Shown here one piece after another: positions 1 to 9,075 of a DNA stretch of 64,000 nucleotides. Position 1 is the first letter of the stretch; the number at the start of each line of letters is the position of its first letter. The DNA comes from Allobosea sp. Leaf344 (lineage in GTDB: Bacteria; Pseudomonadota; Alphaproteobacteria; Rhizobiales; Beijerinckiaceae): the NCBI RefSeq assembly GCF_001426225.1, contig NZ_LMRT01000014.1:855845-919844 (forward strand), in the 5' to 3' direction. The notes below the pieces were generated by a model. The model did no database searches and was not told the origin of the DNA. It worked only from the letters and a program-made list of their open reading frames with translations. The position numbers and the translations under genes were made by a program.

Positions 1-719
1 ATGACCTCGCCGAGATACATGAAGGCGGTGTACTGAGAGATGCGCGCCGCCTGCTGCATGTTGTGGGTGACGATGACGATGGTGAAATCGGTCTTCAGCT
101 GCTCCAGCAGATCCTCGATCTTGCCGGTCGAGATCGGGTCGAGCGCCGAGGTCGGCTCGTCGAACAGGATCACCTCGGGCTTCTGGGCGATGGTGCGGGC
201 GATGCACAGCCGCTGCTGCTGCCCGCCGGACAGGCCCATGCCGGAGGTCCTGAGCTTGTCCTTGACCTCGTCCCAGAGCGCCGAGCGGCGCAAGGCACCC
301 TCGACCCGGTCGTCGAGCTCGGATTTCGGCGGCTTCTCATAGAGCCGGATGCCGAAGGCGACATTGTCGTAGATCGACATCGGAAACGGCGTCGGCTTCT
401 GGAAGACCATGCCGACGCGGGAGCGCAGCTCGTTCACATCGATGTCGTTGCCGATGATGTTGCGCCCGTCGAGCAGGATCTCGCCGGTGGCGCGCTGCTC
501 GGGATAGAGCGAATAGATGCGGTTGAAGATCCGCAGCAGGGTCGACTTGCCGCAGCCGGAAGGCCCGATCAGCGCCGTCACATGCCGGTCGCGGAAATCC
601 AGGTTGATGTCCTTCAGCGCCTTGTGCTGCCCATAGTAGAAATCGAGGTTCTTGACGGCGATCCGGACGGGAGCGTCGGCGTCGAGGGCCTGAGGGCTGA
701 GTTCCAGGGTGGAGAGCAT
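1..719 (-). CDS. pstB: PstB, phosphate ABC transporter ATPase (C-terminus cut by window edge)
   Basis: Cytoplasmic ATPase that powers the PstSCAB high-affinity phosphate importer. My translation from the ATG at 719 gives 239 codons without a stop before the window edge; roughly the last 20-30 residues of a normal PstB are missing. Visible motifs are Walker A (GPSGCGKST), the Q-loop ([17 protein letters not shown]), the ABC signature ([10 protein letters not shown]), Walker B ([13 protein letters not shown]) and the H-loop (IVTHNMQQA). The [13 protein letters not shown] stretch is typical of PstB. It is the last visible gene of pstS-pstC-pstA-pstB, 44 bases after pstA; phoU would be expected just outside the window. 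Confidence 0.95.
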   Translation of the reverse strand, partial: MLSTLELSPQALDADAPVRIAVKNLDFYYGQHKALKDINLDFRDRHVTALIGPSGCGKSTLLRIFNRIYSLYPEQRATGEILLDGRNIIGNDIDVNELRSRVGMVFQKPTPFPMSIYDNVAFGIRLYEKPPKSELDDRVEGALRRSALWDEVKDKLRTSGMGLSGGQQQRLCIARTIAQKPEVILFDEPTSALDPISTGKIEDLLEQLKTDFTIVIVTHNMQQAARISQYTAFMYLGEV

Positions 720-763
720 CGAAGCGTTCCTTCGGATCTGACGCGACGGTTGAGAGGCTGCGG

Positions 764-1654
764 TCACTTGCCGCCGCGCACGATGCGGCGGGCGATCAGC
801 GAGAGCAGCAGGATCGACAGGGTGATGATCAGCGAGCCGGCCCAGGCCAGCTGCTGCCAGTTCTCATAGGGCGCCGAGGCGAATTGATAGATCGTCACCG
901 GCAGGTTCGAGACGCCGCCGAGCAGCGTCGGCGAGAACCAGAAGGAGTTGTTCAGCGCGGTGAAGATCAGCGGCGCGGTCTCGCCCGCGATGCGCGCCAG
1001 CGCCAGCAGGATGCCGGTCACCATGCCGGCCTTGGCCGCCCGCCAGGTGATCGAGGTGATCACCACCGAAGGCGGCGCGCCGAGCGCCGCCCCGGCCTCG
1101 CGCAGCGGCCCCGGCACCAGCCGCAGCATGTCCTCGGTGGTGCGCACGATCACCGGGATCGCGATGATCCCCAGCGCGATGCCGCCGGCCCAGCCGGAAT
1201 AGCCGCCGAGCGGCTCGACCAGGATGACATAGACGAACAGGCCGATCAGGATCGACGGCGCCGAGAGCAGGATGTCGTTGATGAAGCGGATCAGCCCGGC
1301 CAGCTGCGAGGTCTTGCCATATTCCGCGAGATAGGTGCCGGCGAGCACGCCGATCGGCGTGGCCAGGGCGATGCCGAGGAAGGTCAGCACGATGGAGCCG
1401 ACGATGGCGTTGGCGAGGCCGCCGCCCTCCGAGCCCGGGCCCGGCATGGTCTGGGTGAAGGTCGCGACGGAGAGCCCGCCTATGCCCTTCACCAGCAGCA
1501 TGCCGAGGATCCAGAACAGCACCGAGATCGCCAGCATGGTGAAGCCCGCCGCGATGATCTTCATCGCCCGGTCGGCGGTGCGGCGCGACTGCCGGACCCG
1601 GCCCCAATTGGAGGGCGGGAGGGCGCGCACGGTCGAGGGTGTCGTCATGCTCAT
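764..1654 (-). CDS. pstA: PstA, phosphate ABC transporter permease
   Basis: Second inner-membrane permease of the phosphate importer, 296 residues. The N-terminal 35 residues are polar and basic, followed by about six hydrophobic segments. The binding-protein-dependent transport loop ([20 protein letters not shown]) sits in the second half, followed by the [13 protein letters not shown] stretch usual in PstA. It starts 12 bases after pstC and ends 44 bases before pstB, so it is clearly cotranscribed. An earlier in-frame Met pair (MSM) makes the exact start uncertain by two codons. Confidence 0.95.
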   Translation of the reverse strand: MSMTTPSTVRALPPSNWGRVRQSRRTADRAMKIIAAGFTMLAISVLFWILGMLLVKGIGGLSVATFTQTMPGPGSEGGGLANAIVGSIVLTFLGIALATPIGVLAGTYLAEYGKTSQLAGLIRFINDILLSAPSILIGLFVYVILVEPLGGYSGWAGGIALGIIAIPVIVRTTEDMLRLVPGPLREAGAALGAPPSVVITSITWRAAKAGMVTGILLALARIAGETAPLIFTALNNSFWFSPTLLGGVSNLPVTIYQFASAPYENWQQLAWAGSLIITLSILLLSLIARRIVRGGK

Positions 1655-1666
1655 GGGCGCTGATCC

Positions 1667-2638
1667 TCAGAAGGCTTTGACGCGCGAGACGAGGATGCGC
1701 GCGATGACGAGGACGACGAAGGTGACGAAGAACAGGATGCAGCCGAGCGCGATCAGCGCGTTGAGCTGCAGCCCGATCGCCTCGTTGAACTCATTGGCGA
1801 TCCGCGAGGCGATGGTCGAGCCCGGATCCATGATCGAGCTCGACAGCCGGTTGGCGTTGCCGACGACGAAGGTCACCGCCATGGTCTCGCCCAAGGCCCG
1901 GCCGAGGCCGAGCATGCAGGCGCCGATGATCGAGACGCCGGCCTGCGGCACCAGCACATGGCGCACCACCTCCCAGGTCGTCGCGCCGATGCCATAGGCG
2001 CTCTCGCGCAGCACCGAGGGGATCTGGTCGAGCATGTCGCGCACGATCGAGGCGATGAAGGGGATGATCATGAAGGCGAGGATGATGCCCGCCGAGAGGA
2101 TGCCCAGCCCCGACGGCGAGGCGGCGTAGAGGATGGTGCCGACGATCGGCATGCCCTCGACGACGCGCGAAACGGGCTGCTGCACATAGGCGGCGAAGAG
2201 CGGCACGAAGACGAAGAGCCCCCACATGCCGTAGATGATCGAGGGCACGGCCGCGAGCAGCTCGATGGCGGTCGAGACCGGCTGCTTGAACCAGGGCGGC
2301 GCGAGCTGGGTCAGGAAGACGGCGATGCCGAGCGAGAGCGGGACGCCGATCAGCAGCGCCAGGAAAGCCGTGGTCAGCGTGCCGACGATGGCGGGCCAGG
2401 CGCCGTACTGGTCGTTCTGCGTGTCCCAGATGCTGGAGGTGATGAAGCCGAGCCCCATCTCGCGGAAGGCCGGCCAGCCGCCGATGATCATCGAGGCCAT
2501 GATGCCCGCGAGCAGGACCAGCACCAGCAGGGCCGAGCCGAAGCTCGCATTGCGGAAGACGATGTCGAAGGTGCCCTTCGGGGTCTTGCGCATGGCGGGT
2601 GCCCTGGGCACGTCCACCTGGTCGGTCACGGCAGCCAT
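1667..2638 (-). CDS. pstC: PstC, phosphate ABC transporter permease
   Basis: First inner-membrane permease of the phosphate importer, 323 residues. The short cytoplasmic N-terminus precedes a long hydrophobic helix at about residues 33-55. The permease loop carries ESAYGIGATTWEVVRHVLVPQA, followed by the PstC-type GLGRALGETMAVTFVVGNAN. It pairs with PstA to form the channel and receives phosphate from PstS. It is separated from pstS by 95 bases that contain a strong stem-loop, which probably lowers permease expression relative to the binding protein. Confidence 0.95.
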   Translation of the reverse strand: MAAVTDQVDVPRAPAMRKTPKGTFDIVFRNASFGSALLVLVLLAGIMASMIIGGWPAFREMGLGFITSSIWDTQNDQYGAWPAIVGTLTTAFLALLIGVPLSLGIAVFLTQLAPPWFKQPVSTAIELLAAVPSIIYGMWGLFVFVPLFAAYVQQPVSRVVEGMPIVGTILYAASPSGLGILSAGIILAFMIIPFIASIVRDMLDQIPSVLRESAYGIGATTWEVVRHVLVPQAGVSIIGACMLGLGRALGETMAVTFVVGNANRLSSSIMDPGSTIASRIANEFNEAIGLQLNALIALGCILFFVTFVVLVIARILVSRVKAF

Positions 2639-2695
2639 CCGTGGTACTCCGGTCGCGGTCTTTGAAATCGGTGATTGAAATCGGTGGCAGGCGGA

Positions 2696-2721
2696 AAGCG
2701 GGGGTCGAAGGACCCCCGCTT
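2696..2721 (-). terminator. Stem-loop between pstS and pstC
   Basis: An 11-base-pair perfect stem (AAGCGGGGGTC with GACCCCCGCTT) closes a four-base loop. On the minus strand it lies directly after the pstS stop codon and is followed by TTTCC, not a long U tract. It is more likely a partial terminator or mRNA-stabilising hairpin than a full stop, because pstC, pstA and pstB follow in the same direction. Confidence 0.7.
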
Positions 2722-2733
2722 CAGGTACGATGA

Positions 2734-3759
2734 TCAGAAGATCGGCTTGCTGGAGGCGTCGACGATGCCCTTCCAGCTGGCGCGGATCTGATCCTTCACA
2801 TTGGCCGGCATCGGCACATATTCGAGATCGGTGGCCAGCTTGTCGCCATTCTTGAAGGCCCAGTCGAAGAAGGCCAGCGCCGCCTTGGACTGCTCGGGCT
2901 TCTCGGCCTTCTTGTGCATCAGGATGAAGGTGGCCGAGGTGATCGGCCAGGCCTCGGCGCCGGGCTGGTTGTTGAGGATGATGCCGAAGCCGGGCGCCTC
3001 GTTCCAGTTGGCGTTGGCGGCGGCGGCCTGGAAGGAGCTGTCGTCGGGCATCGGGAACTTGCCGTCGCGATTCTCGATCAGGCCGTAGGACAGCTTGTTC
3101 TGCTTGGCATAGGCGTATTCGACATAGCCGATCGAGTTGGCGATCTGCTTGACCGAGGCCGAGACGCCCTCATTCCCCTTGCCGCCCACGCCGACCGGGA
3201 ACTGGACCGAGGTGTTGGCGCCGATCTTGGACTTCCACTCCGGCGAGACGCGCGAGAGATAATCCGTCCAGACGAAGGTGGTGCCCGATCCGTCCGAGCG
3301 GTAGACGACGGTGATGTTGGCGTCGGGCAGCTTCAGCCCGGGGTTCAGCGCCGTCAGCTTCGGATCGTTCCACTTCTTGATCTCGCCCTGATAGATGGCG
3401 GAGAGGATCGGGCCGGTGAATTTCAGCTGGCGGGCCTCGATGCCGGCGATGTTGATGGCGGGAACGAGCGCGCCCATCACGGCCGGGAACTGCAGCAGCC
3501 CGTCCTTCTCCAGATCCTCGCCCTTCAGGGGCATGTCGGAGGCGCCGAAATCGACGGTCTTCGACTTGATCTGGCGGATGCCGCCGCCGGAACCGATCGA
3601 CTGGTAGTTCAGGCCGATCCCGGTCTCCTTCTTGTAGGCCTCGGCCCATTTCGCATAGATCGGGAAGGGGAAGGTGGCGCCGGCGCCGGTGATGTCGGCG
3701 GCCTGGGCGAAGCCCGCCAGGCCGAAGGTCGCGGCGGCGACGAGAATGATTTTGCGCAT
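2734..3759 (-). CDS. pstS: PstS, periplasmic phosphate-binding protein
   Basis: Captures phosphate in the periplasm and delivers it to PstCA. The chosen ATG at 3759 gives 341 residues starting MRKIILVAAATFGLAGFAQA, a clean Sec signal peptide with cleavage after AQA, and has an AGAGGAC ribosome site just upstream. A longer in-frame reading to 3933 would run through the Pho box and put 58 unlikely residues before the signal peptide. Family motifs are ITGAGATFPFPIYAKW at the mature N-terminus, QSIGSGGGIRQIKSKTVDFGASD, and YRSDGSGTTFVWTDYLS, which contains phosphate-binding serine/threonine residues. First gene of the pst operon. Confidence 0.96.
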   Translation of the reverse strand: MRKIILVAAATFGLAGFAQAADITGAGATFPFPIYAKWAEAYKKETGIGLNYQSIGSGGGIRQIKSKTVDFGASDMPLKGEDLEKDGLLQFPAVMGALVPAINIAGIEARQLKFTGPILSAIYQGEIKKWNDPKLTALNPGLKLPDANITVVYRSDGSGTTFVWTDYLSRVSPEWKSKIGANTSVQFPVGVGGKGNEGVSASVKQIANSIGYVEYAYAKQNKLSYGLIENRDGKFPMPDDSSFQAAAANANWNEAPGFGIILNNQPGAEAWPITSATFILMHKKAEKPEQSKAALAFFDWAFKNGDKLATDLEYVPMPANVKDQIRASWKGIVDASSKPIF

Positions 3760-3811
3760 GAGATGTCCTCTCTGGATGCAGCTTCTGGCGCGCCTTCCAA
3801 ACACCCCTTCT

Positions 3812-3829
3812 ATGACAATGAAGTGACAA
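3812..3829 (-). promoter_or_regulatory. Pho box (PhoB-binding site) of the pst operon
   Basis: On the minus strand the site reads TTGTCAC-TTCA-TTGTCAT, two seven-base repeats eleven bases apart. This matches the PhoB consensus CTGTCAT-N4-CTGTCAT at nearly all positions. It lies 52 bases upstream of the pstS start. A weaker second candidate further upstream (3945-3962) matches only one half. Confidence 0.85.
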
Positions 3830-4150
3830 ATTCCGCCGATTTTAAGCGACCTGAAGTTTTGTCGCATTCTGGCGCTCGGAGTAAGGCGCTGAAAATAAAG
3901 GAATATCCGCGCTGACGCCGGCACACCGTCCACAGGGCATTCCGTGCGATAATTTATGACAACCTGTCACAGAGCCGCATGTCGTCTTTCAAGAGCCGTC
4001 TGTTCCCTCCGCGTCGCTTCCCCACCCCGACCTAGCTCAAACGAGTCCGTACGGTGGACCGCGCGTGCGCCACAGACACCCGAGCGATGCGGCCGCGCCG
4101 GCGCACACGCCGCAAGCCCTCCCCGGCCCTCGTCTCGCGGCCGGCCGACC

Positions 4151-4179
4151 CTTGAAAAACGCCGCCGACGCGTCCAAAT
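4151..4179 (+). promoter_or_regulatory. Possible RpoH (sigma-32) promoter of htpG
   Basis: CTTGAAA at 4151-4157 matches the sigma-32 -35 element, and CCAAAT at 4174-4179 is a poor fit to the -10 element. The spacing is a little long. The site ends 34 bases before the htpG start, which is where a heat-shock promoter would be expected. The -10 match is weak, so this is tentative. Confidence 0.3.
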
Positions 4180-4213
4180 CGCGCGCCTGGATTCCCCCTG
4201 CCGAGAACCCGCC

Positions 4214-6103
4214 ATGAGCTCAGCCACGACGACCTCCGCCACCACCGAGAACCGCGTCTTCGAAGCCGATGTCTCCCGCCTGCTGCACATGATGGTGCAC
4301 TCGGTCTATTCCGACCGGGACGTCTTCCTGCGCGAGCTGATCTCGAACGCCGCCGATGCCTGCGAGAAGCTCCGCTACGAGGCGATCGCCAGGCCCGAGC
4401 TGCTCGGCGAGGATGCGCGCCTTTCCATCACCATCGCCGCCGATCCCGATGCCGCGATGCTGGCGATCGCCGATAACGGCATCGGCATGAGCCGCGACGA
4501 GATGATCGAGGCGCTCGGCACCATCGCCCGCTCCGGCACGCGCGCCTTCATGGAGCAGGTCGAGGCCGCGAAGGGCAAGGAGGGCGCCCAGCTGATCGGC
4601 CAGTTCGGCGTCGGCTTCTATTCAGCCTTCATGGTCGCCGGGCAGGTCAGCGTCGTCAGCCGCCGCGCCGGCAGCGACGAGGCCTGGCGCTGGACCTCCG
4701 ACGGCAAGGGCGAATTCAGCGTCGCCCCGGCCGCGCTGGACGAGGCTCCGGCCCGCGGCACCACCGTGACCCTGACCCTGCTCGAGGACGCCAAGACCTA
4801 TGCCGAGCGCTGGACGCTGGAGCGCATCGTCAAGGCGCAATCCGGCCATGTCCCGGTGCCGATCAGCCTGATCGAGAAGCCCGGGGCGGAGCCCGCCTCC
4901 CTCGCCGATGGCGCGGCGCTGTGGACGCGTGCGAAGAGCGAGATCAAGCCCGAGGAATACACCGATTTCTACCGCAGCGTCGCCGCGCAATATGACGAGC
5001 CGGCAGCGACCGTGCATTTCCGCGCCGAGGGCCGCCATGAATATACGGCTTTGGCCTTCATCCCCGGCAGCAAGCCGTTCGATCTCTTCGACGCCGACCG
5101 CAAGGGTCGGATGAAGCTCTATGTGAAGCGCGTCTTCATCACCGACGAGGCGGAGCTGCTGCCGCGCTATCTGCGCTTCGTCCGCGGCCTGGTCGACACG
5201 GCCGACCTGCCGCTCAACGTCTCGCGCGAGATGATCCAGGACAGCCCGCTGCTGGCGGCGATCAAGAAGGGGGTCACCAACCGCATCCTCTCCGATCTCG
5301 GCAAGCTGGCCGAGAAGGAGCCGGAGGCCTTCGCCGGCATCTGGGGGCATTTCGGCCCGGTCATCAAGGAAGGTCTCTACGAGGATTACGAGCGCCGCGA
5401 GCAGCTTCTCGGCCTCGCCCGCTTCACCACCACCGCCTCCGGCGAGGGGCTGCGCAGCCTCAAGGATTATCTCGCCGCGCTGAAGCCGAACCAGACGGCG
5501 ATCTATTACATCACCGGCGACGATGCCGAGCGCATCAAGGCCTCGCCCCAGCTCGAAGGGTTCCGGGCGCGCGGCATCGAGGTGCTTCTGCTGAGCGACG
5601 CGGTCGACAGTTTCTGGGTGTCGAGCGCCCCGGATTTCGAGGGCAAGCCGTTCAAATCCGTCACCCAGGGCAGTGCCGATCTCGGGCTGATCCCGCTGCT
5701 CGACGGCGCGACCGAGGCCGGTGCGGAAGCGACGCCTGAGGTGACGGCGCTGATCGAGGCGCTCAAGACGGCGCTGGCGAGCGAGGTCGCCGACGTCCGC
5801 GCCTCGGACCGGCTCACCGACAGCGCTGTCTGCCTCGTCGCCGCCGATCGCGGGCCGGATCGCCAGTTCGAAAAGCTGCTGGCGGCGGCCGGGCGGCTCG
5901 ACACCGCGGCGAAGCCGATCCTCGAGCTCAACCCGCAGCATGCGCTGATCGGCCGGCTCGCGGCCGTGCAGGACGAGGCGCTGCGCGACGACGTCGCCCA
6001 TCTCCTGCTGGACGAGGCCCGCATCCTCGACGGGGAGCGCCCCGCGGATGCCAAGGCTTTCGCCGAGCGCATGGGCCGGGTGCTGGCCCGCACGCTGGGC
6101 TAG
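4214..6103 (+). CDS. htpG: HtpG, Hsp90-family molecular chaperone
   Basis: ATP-dependent cytosolic chaperone that helps refold client proteins after stress. The ATG at 4214 gives 629 residues, the usual family length, starting MSSATTTSATTENRVFEADV. The GHKL ATPase domain is at the N-terminus: LISNAADACEKLR (the Asn/Asp ATP site), DNGIGMSRDEM, LGTIARSGT and GQFGVGFYSAFMVA. The middle domain contains VFITDEAELLPRYLRFVRGLVDTADLPLNVSRE, whose Arg senses the ATP phosphate. The C-terminal third is the dimerisation domain. It stands alone, between the pst operon and a convergent operon. Confidence 0.97.
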   Translation: MSSATTTSATTENRVFEADVSRLLHMMVHSVYSDRDVFLRELISNAADACEKLRYEAIARPELLGEDARLSITIAADPDAAMLAIADNGIGMSRDEMIEALGTIARSGTRAFMEQVEAAKGKEGAQLIGQFGVGFYSAFMVAGQVSVVSRRAGSDEAWRWTSDGKGEFSVAPAALDEAPARGTTVTLTLLEDAKTYAERWTLERIVKAQSGHVPVPISLIEKPGAEPASLADGAALWTRAKSEIKPEEYTDFYRSVAAQYDEPAATVHFRAEGRHEYTALAFIPGSKPFDLFDADRKGRMKLYVKRVFITDEAELLPRYLRFVRGLVDTADLPLNVSREMIQDSPLLAAIKKGVTNRILSDLGKLAEKEPEAFAGIWGHFGPVIKEGLYEDYERREQLLGLARFTTTASGEGLRSLKDYLAALKPNQTAIYYITGDDAERIKASPQLEGFRARGIEVLLLSDAVDSFWVSSAPDFEGKPFKSVTQGSADLGLIPLLDGATEAGAEATPEVTALIEALKTALASEVADVRASDRLTDSAVCLVAADRGPDRQFEKLLAAAGRLDTAAKPILELNPQHALIGRLAAVQDEALRDDVAHLLLDEARILDGERPADAKAFAERMGRVLARTLG

Positions 6104-6104
6104 A

Positions 6105-6121
6105 GCCGGGCCAGGCCCGGC
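6105..6121. terminator. GC hairpin between convergent htpG and ridA-like gene
   Basis: GCCGGGCC-A-GGCCCGGC forms a near-perfect palindrome two bases after the htpG stop, between two converging genes. There is no T run on either strand, so this is a terminator candidate only. Confidence 0.35.
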
Positions 6122-6137
6122 CGCGATCGCATGCGGC

Positions 6138-6485
6138 TCAGCCTCTGACGGCGGTGACGACGATCTCGATCATCGCGCCGCCGCCCAGATCTGCGACGCC
6201 GACGGTCGCCCTCGTCGGCAGCGCATCGCCGAAGAAGCCGGTCCAGACCGCGTCCATCTCGGCCTTGGCGGAGAGATCCGTGACGAAGATGCTCGAGGCG
6301 ACGATCGCCTTGCGGTCGAGCCCGACCTCCCCGAGATAGGCCTCGATCTTGGTCAGGATATTCTGCGTCTGCGGGCCCATGCCCTGCGTGGTGTCGTCGG
6401 CGATGCAGCCGCCGACGAAGACGAGGCCGTTGGCCTCGACGACGCGGTGCTGGATGGGCGTGCGGATGGAGCGTCTGATCGTCAT
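6138..6485 (-). CDS. RidA/YjgF-family imine/enamine deaminase
   Basis: Small cytosolic protein of 115 residues in the Rid superfamily, which hydrolyses reactive enamine/imine intermediates released by amino-acid-oxidising enzymes. Typical features are GLVFVGGCIADD near the N-terminus, the middle QTQNILTKIEAYL helix, and the C-terminal ALPTRATVGVADLGGGAMIEI. The canonical catalytic Arg position is occupied by the Arg of PTRATVGV. It is the last gene of a nine-gene minus-strand operon and overlaps its upstream neighbour by four bases (ATGA). Placement beside FAD amine oxidases fits removal of their imine products. Subfamily not assigned. Confidence 0.88.
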   Translation of the reverse strand: MTIRRSIRTPIQHRVVEANGLVFVGGCIADDTTQGMGPQTQNILTKIEAYLGEVGLDRKAIVASSIFVTDLSAKAEMDAVWTGFFGDALPTRATVGVADLGGGAMIEIVVTAVRG

Positions 6486-7627
6486 GCTTGTGTCCTGCTG
6501 GCTGGGGTTTGGGTGAAGCGGGCGATGCCGAGGCCGTCGATCGGCACGTTGCTGTGGCCGGTGGCGATGATCTCGGCCATCACCGCCCCGGCTCCGGGAC
6601 CGAGCTGGAAGCCATGGGCGGAGAAGCCGAACTGGTGATAGACGCCCTCATGCCGGGCGCTGGGGCCGAACACCGGCAGATCATCGGGCATTCGCGCCTC
6701 GATGCCGGCCCAGGCGCGCAGGATCGGCGCGCCGCGCATGATCGGGAACAGGTCCCAGACCGTCTTCGCATTGGCCGCCAGCTTGCCCCAGTCGAGCACC
6801 GTGCGGTTCTCGTCGCGGATCGCCCGGCCGAGATAGCCGCCGCCGATCAGCACCGTGCCGTTGGCGAATTGCTTGAAGGAGAGCTTGCGCCCGCGCAGGA
6901 TCACCACCGGCTTGATGAAGGCGGGCATCCGCGCGGTGATCATCAGCATCGGCGCGATCACCTCGAGCGGCACCGGCTCGCCGAGATCGGCCGCGATCCG
7001 GTCGGCCCAGGCGCCGGCGGCGTTGACGATGCGCGGCGCGACAAAATCGCCGGCGCCGGTCTCCACCCGCCACTGCGCGCCATCGCGGGCGACCCGCGTG
7101 ACCTGCACGCCCTCGCGGATATCGGCGCCGAGGCTCGCCGCCTTGCGCTTGAACGCCTGCGTGGCGCGCAAAGGGATCGCCGCGCCGTCCCGCCGCGACA
7201 CCACGCCGCCGGGACAGCTCTCCGCGACGGCCGGCACCAGCCGGCGCAGCTCGGCGGCGTCGATCATTTCCTCGTGGTGGAAACCGCGCAGCGCGAGATC
7301 ATCGACCCGCGCCCTGCAGCCCGCGAGATCGGCCTCGTCCTCCGCCACCAGGACCTGGCCGTCGCTGGTGAAGCCGCAATCATCGTCGACCAGATCGCCG
7401 ATGGCGTGCCACAGCGCCATCGAGGCGTTGGAGAGCGGGATTTCGGCGATGTGCCGCGCCAGCTGGCGCACCCCGCCGGCATTGACGCCGGAGGCGTGGC
7501 GCCCGGCATGGTCCTTCTCCAGCAGGATCACCGACAGGCCGCGCCGCGCGCAATGCAGCGCCGTCGAGCAGCCATGGATGCCGCCGCCGATGATGATCAC
7601 ATCGGCGCTGCCGGCCGGAGCCCTCAC
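6482..7627 (-). CDS. FAD-dependent amine/amino-acid oxidoreductase (DAO family)
   Basis: Flavoprotein of 381 residues in the D-amino-acid oxidase/sarcosine-oxidase-beta superfamily. The N-terminal Rossmann motif is DVIIIGGGIHGCSTALHCARRG and the FAD-pyrophosphate site is ILLEKDHAGRHASGVNAGGVRQL. The C-terminal HQFGFSAHGFQLGPGAGAVMAEI is characteristic of this family. I chose the GTG at 7627, which overlaps the preceding gene by four bases (GTGA); the longer frame adds 52 low-complexity residues. It probably oxidises a C-N bond of an N-substituted amino acid or amine, with the RidA-like protein downstream handling the imine. Substrate unknown. Confidence 0.85.
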   Translation of the reverse strand: MRAPAGSADVIIIGGGIHGCSTALHCARRGLSVILLEKDHAGRHASGVNAGGVRQLARHIAEIPLSNASMALWHAIGDLVDDDCGFTSDGQVLVAEDEADLAGCRARVDDLALRGFHHEEMIDAAELRRLVPAVAESCPGGVVSRRDGAAIPLRATQAFKRKAASLGADIREGVQVTRVARDGAQWRVETGAGDFVAPRIVNAAGAWADRIAADLGEPVPLEVIAPMLMITARMPAFIKPVVILRGRKLSFKQFANGTVLIGGGYLGRAIRDENRTVLDWGKLAANAKTVWDLFPIMRGAPILRAWAGIEARMPDDLPVFGPSARHEGVYHQFGFSAHGFQLGPGAGAVMAEIIATGHSNVPIDGLGIARFTQTPASRTQA

Positions 7628-9075
7628 CGCACCACCGCTTTGACGGCGGCGTCGCTCTGCGGCAGCGCCGCGAGCTCGCCCAGCGTGATCGGCTTCACCG
7701 GCGGGCGCAGGCGGTAATAGCCCACCTCCGCCGGGCTCAGCCCCTGCGCCTGCGCGATCAGCTCGACCACCGTCGGGCCGCACAGCCTGCCCTGGCAGGG
7801 ACCCATGCCGCAGCGCAGGAAAGCCTTCATCTGGTTGGGACCGGTGACGCCGAGCCGGCTCGCCGTATCGCGGATCTGCCCAGCCGTGACCTCCTCGCAG
7901 CGGCAGACGATGGTGGCGTCGTCCGGCGGGGCGAGGAACCGCGCCGCGGGCTTGTAGAGCAGGTCGAGGAAGCGCCGGCCGCGCAGGCTGCGCGCCAGCG
8001 CGGCGCGGATCGGCGCCGCCTGCGCGTCCCGCTGCTCGCGCGACAGCCGGCCGAGCCTTTGCGCCGCGCCGAGCGCCGCGATCTCGCCCCGCAGCGCAGC
8101 GCTCTCGGCGCCACCGATCCCCGCCCCGTCACCGGCGATCGCGACCGCCGGGACCGAGGACGCGAACCATTGGTCGACCTGCGGCACCCAGCAATGCTGG
8201 TCCTCGTCGAATTCATGGGCGCAGCCGATGGCGTTGGAGAGGTTGACCCCGGGAATCACGCCCTGATGCAGCAGCAGCGTATCGCAGGCGATCGTCTCCG
8301 AGGCCCCTCCCCGCGTTACCCGCACCCCCGTCACCCGGTCCTCGCCCTCGGCCGATAGATCGGTCACACCGTTGCGGAACGGCAGCCGCGCCCGCGCTTT
8401 GGCCATCAGCGCCAGCCCCTTGGCCAGATAGGGCGAGCGCAGGAAATCGGGAAAGGCGGCGATGGCGGCGCGCCAGTTGCGGCGCGGGGTCGTGTCCAGC
8501 ACCGCGACGATGGTCGCACCCGCCGCGGCCAGCTGCCCGGCCAGGAGATAGAGCAAGGGCCCGCAGCCAGCGAGAACGATGCGGCCGGCCGGCACCAGCC
8601 CCGAGCTCTTCAGCGCGATCTGCGCGGCGCCGGCGGTCATCACCCCGGGCAGCGTCCAGCCCGGGATCGGGAATGGCCGCTCCTGCGCACCCGTCGCCAG
8701 GATCACCTCCGCCGCCTCGATCAGCCGGGCCCGGCCATCCAGCGACACGCCGATCTCGACCGAGCCGACCGCAGCATCGGGCGCGACTGACCAGACCGTG
8801 CAGGACGGCGCAAGCACCGCCCGGCTCTGCGCCAGCCGGGTCAGCAGCGCCCCGCCCTTCCAATACTCCGCGCCGAGCACCGCCGGCCGGGTGACCGGGG
8901 TGGTGCCGACCGCGCGATAGATCTGGCCGCCGGGCGCCGGGTTCTCGTCGGCCAGCAGCACGGAGAGCCCGCAATCGGCGGCGCGTGCGGCCGCGGCCAG
9001 GCCCGCCGGACCGGCGCCCACCACGAGGAGGTCGTAGCGATCGGCGAGATCGGTGATGTTTCGGGCGATGCTCAT
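7624..9075 (-). CDS. HcnB/opine-oxidase-type pyridine-nucleotide disulfide oxidoreductase with BFD-like [2Fe-2S] domain
   Basis: 483-residue alpha-type subunit of a three-part dehydrogenase like hydrogen cyanide synthase HcnB or octopine/nopaline oxidase subunit A. The N-terminal FAD fold has DLLVVGAGPAGLAAAARAADCG; the second nucleotide-binding region has VLAGCGPLLYLLAGQLAAAGA. The C-terminal third contains a BFD-like cluster-binding domain with four cysteines: CRCEE, then CGMGPCQGRLCGP. ATG at 9075 overlaps the ferredoxin-like gene by four bases; the longer frame is not protein-like. It should pass electrons from substrate-derived flavin to the [2Fe-2S] partner. The actual substrate cannot be read from sequence. 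Confidence 0.88.
   Translation of the reverse strand: MSIARNITDLADRYDLLVVGAGPAGLAAAARAADCGLSVLLADENPAPGGQIYRAVGTTPVTRPAVLGAEYWKGGALLTRLAQSRAVLAPSCTVWSVAPDAAVGSVEIGVSLDGRARLIEAAEVILATGAQERPFPIPGWTLPGVMTAGAAQIALKSSGLVPAGRIVLAGCGPLLYLLAGQLAAAGATIVAVLDTTPRRNWRAAIAAFPDFLRSPYLAKGLALMAKARARLPFRNGVTDLSAEGEDRVTGVRVTRGGASETIACDTLLLHQGVIPGVNLSNAIGCAHEFDEDQHCWVPQVDQWFASSVPAVAIAGDGAGIGGAESAALRGEIAALGAAQRLGRLSREQRDAQAAPIRAALARSLRGRRFLDLLYKPAARFLAPPDDATIVCRCEEVTAGQIRDTASRLGVTGPNQMKAFLRCGMGPCQGRLCGPTVVELIAQAQGLSPAEVGYYRLRPPVKPITLGELAALPQSDAAVKAVVR

Larger units (their letters stand above)
3760..4213. other. Divergent intergenic region between pstS and htpG
   Basis: These 454 bases separate the divergent pstS and htpG genes. 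The left part holds the Pho box; the right part holds a CTTGAAA heat-shock-like element. The reading frame that extends htpG leftwards through this region is low-complexity, Arg/Pro/Ser-rich and not protein-like, so I see no additional gene. Confidence 0.7.

Noticed and set aside
3945..3962. Second Pho box upstream of pstS
   Set aside because: On the minus strand the first half is good (TTGTCAT) but the second half (TATCGCA) is poor.
3956..4213. N-terminal extension of htpG by 86 codons
   Set aside because: It crosses the intergenic region, is rich in Arg/Pro/Ser and gives a length unlike any HtpG; the ATG at 4214 starts the normal family N-terminus.
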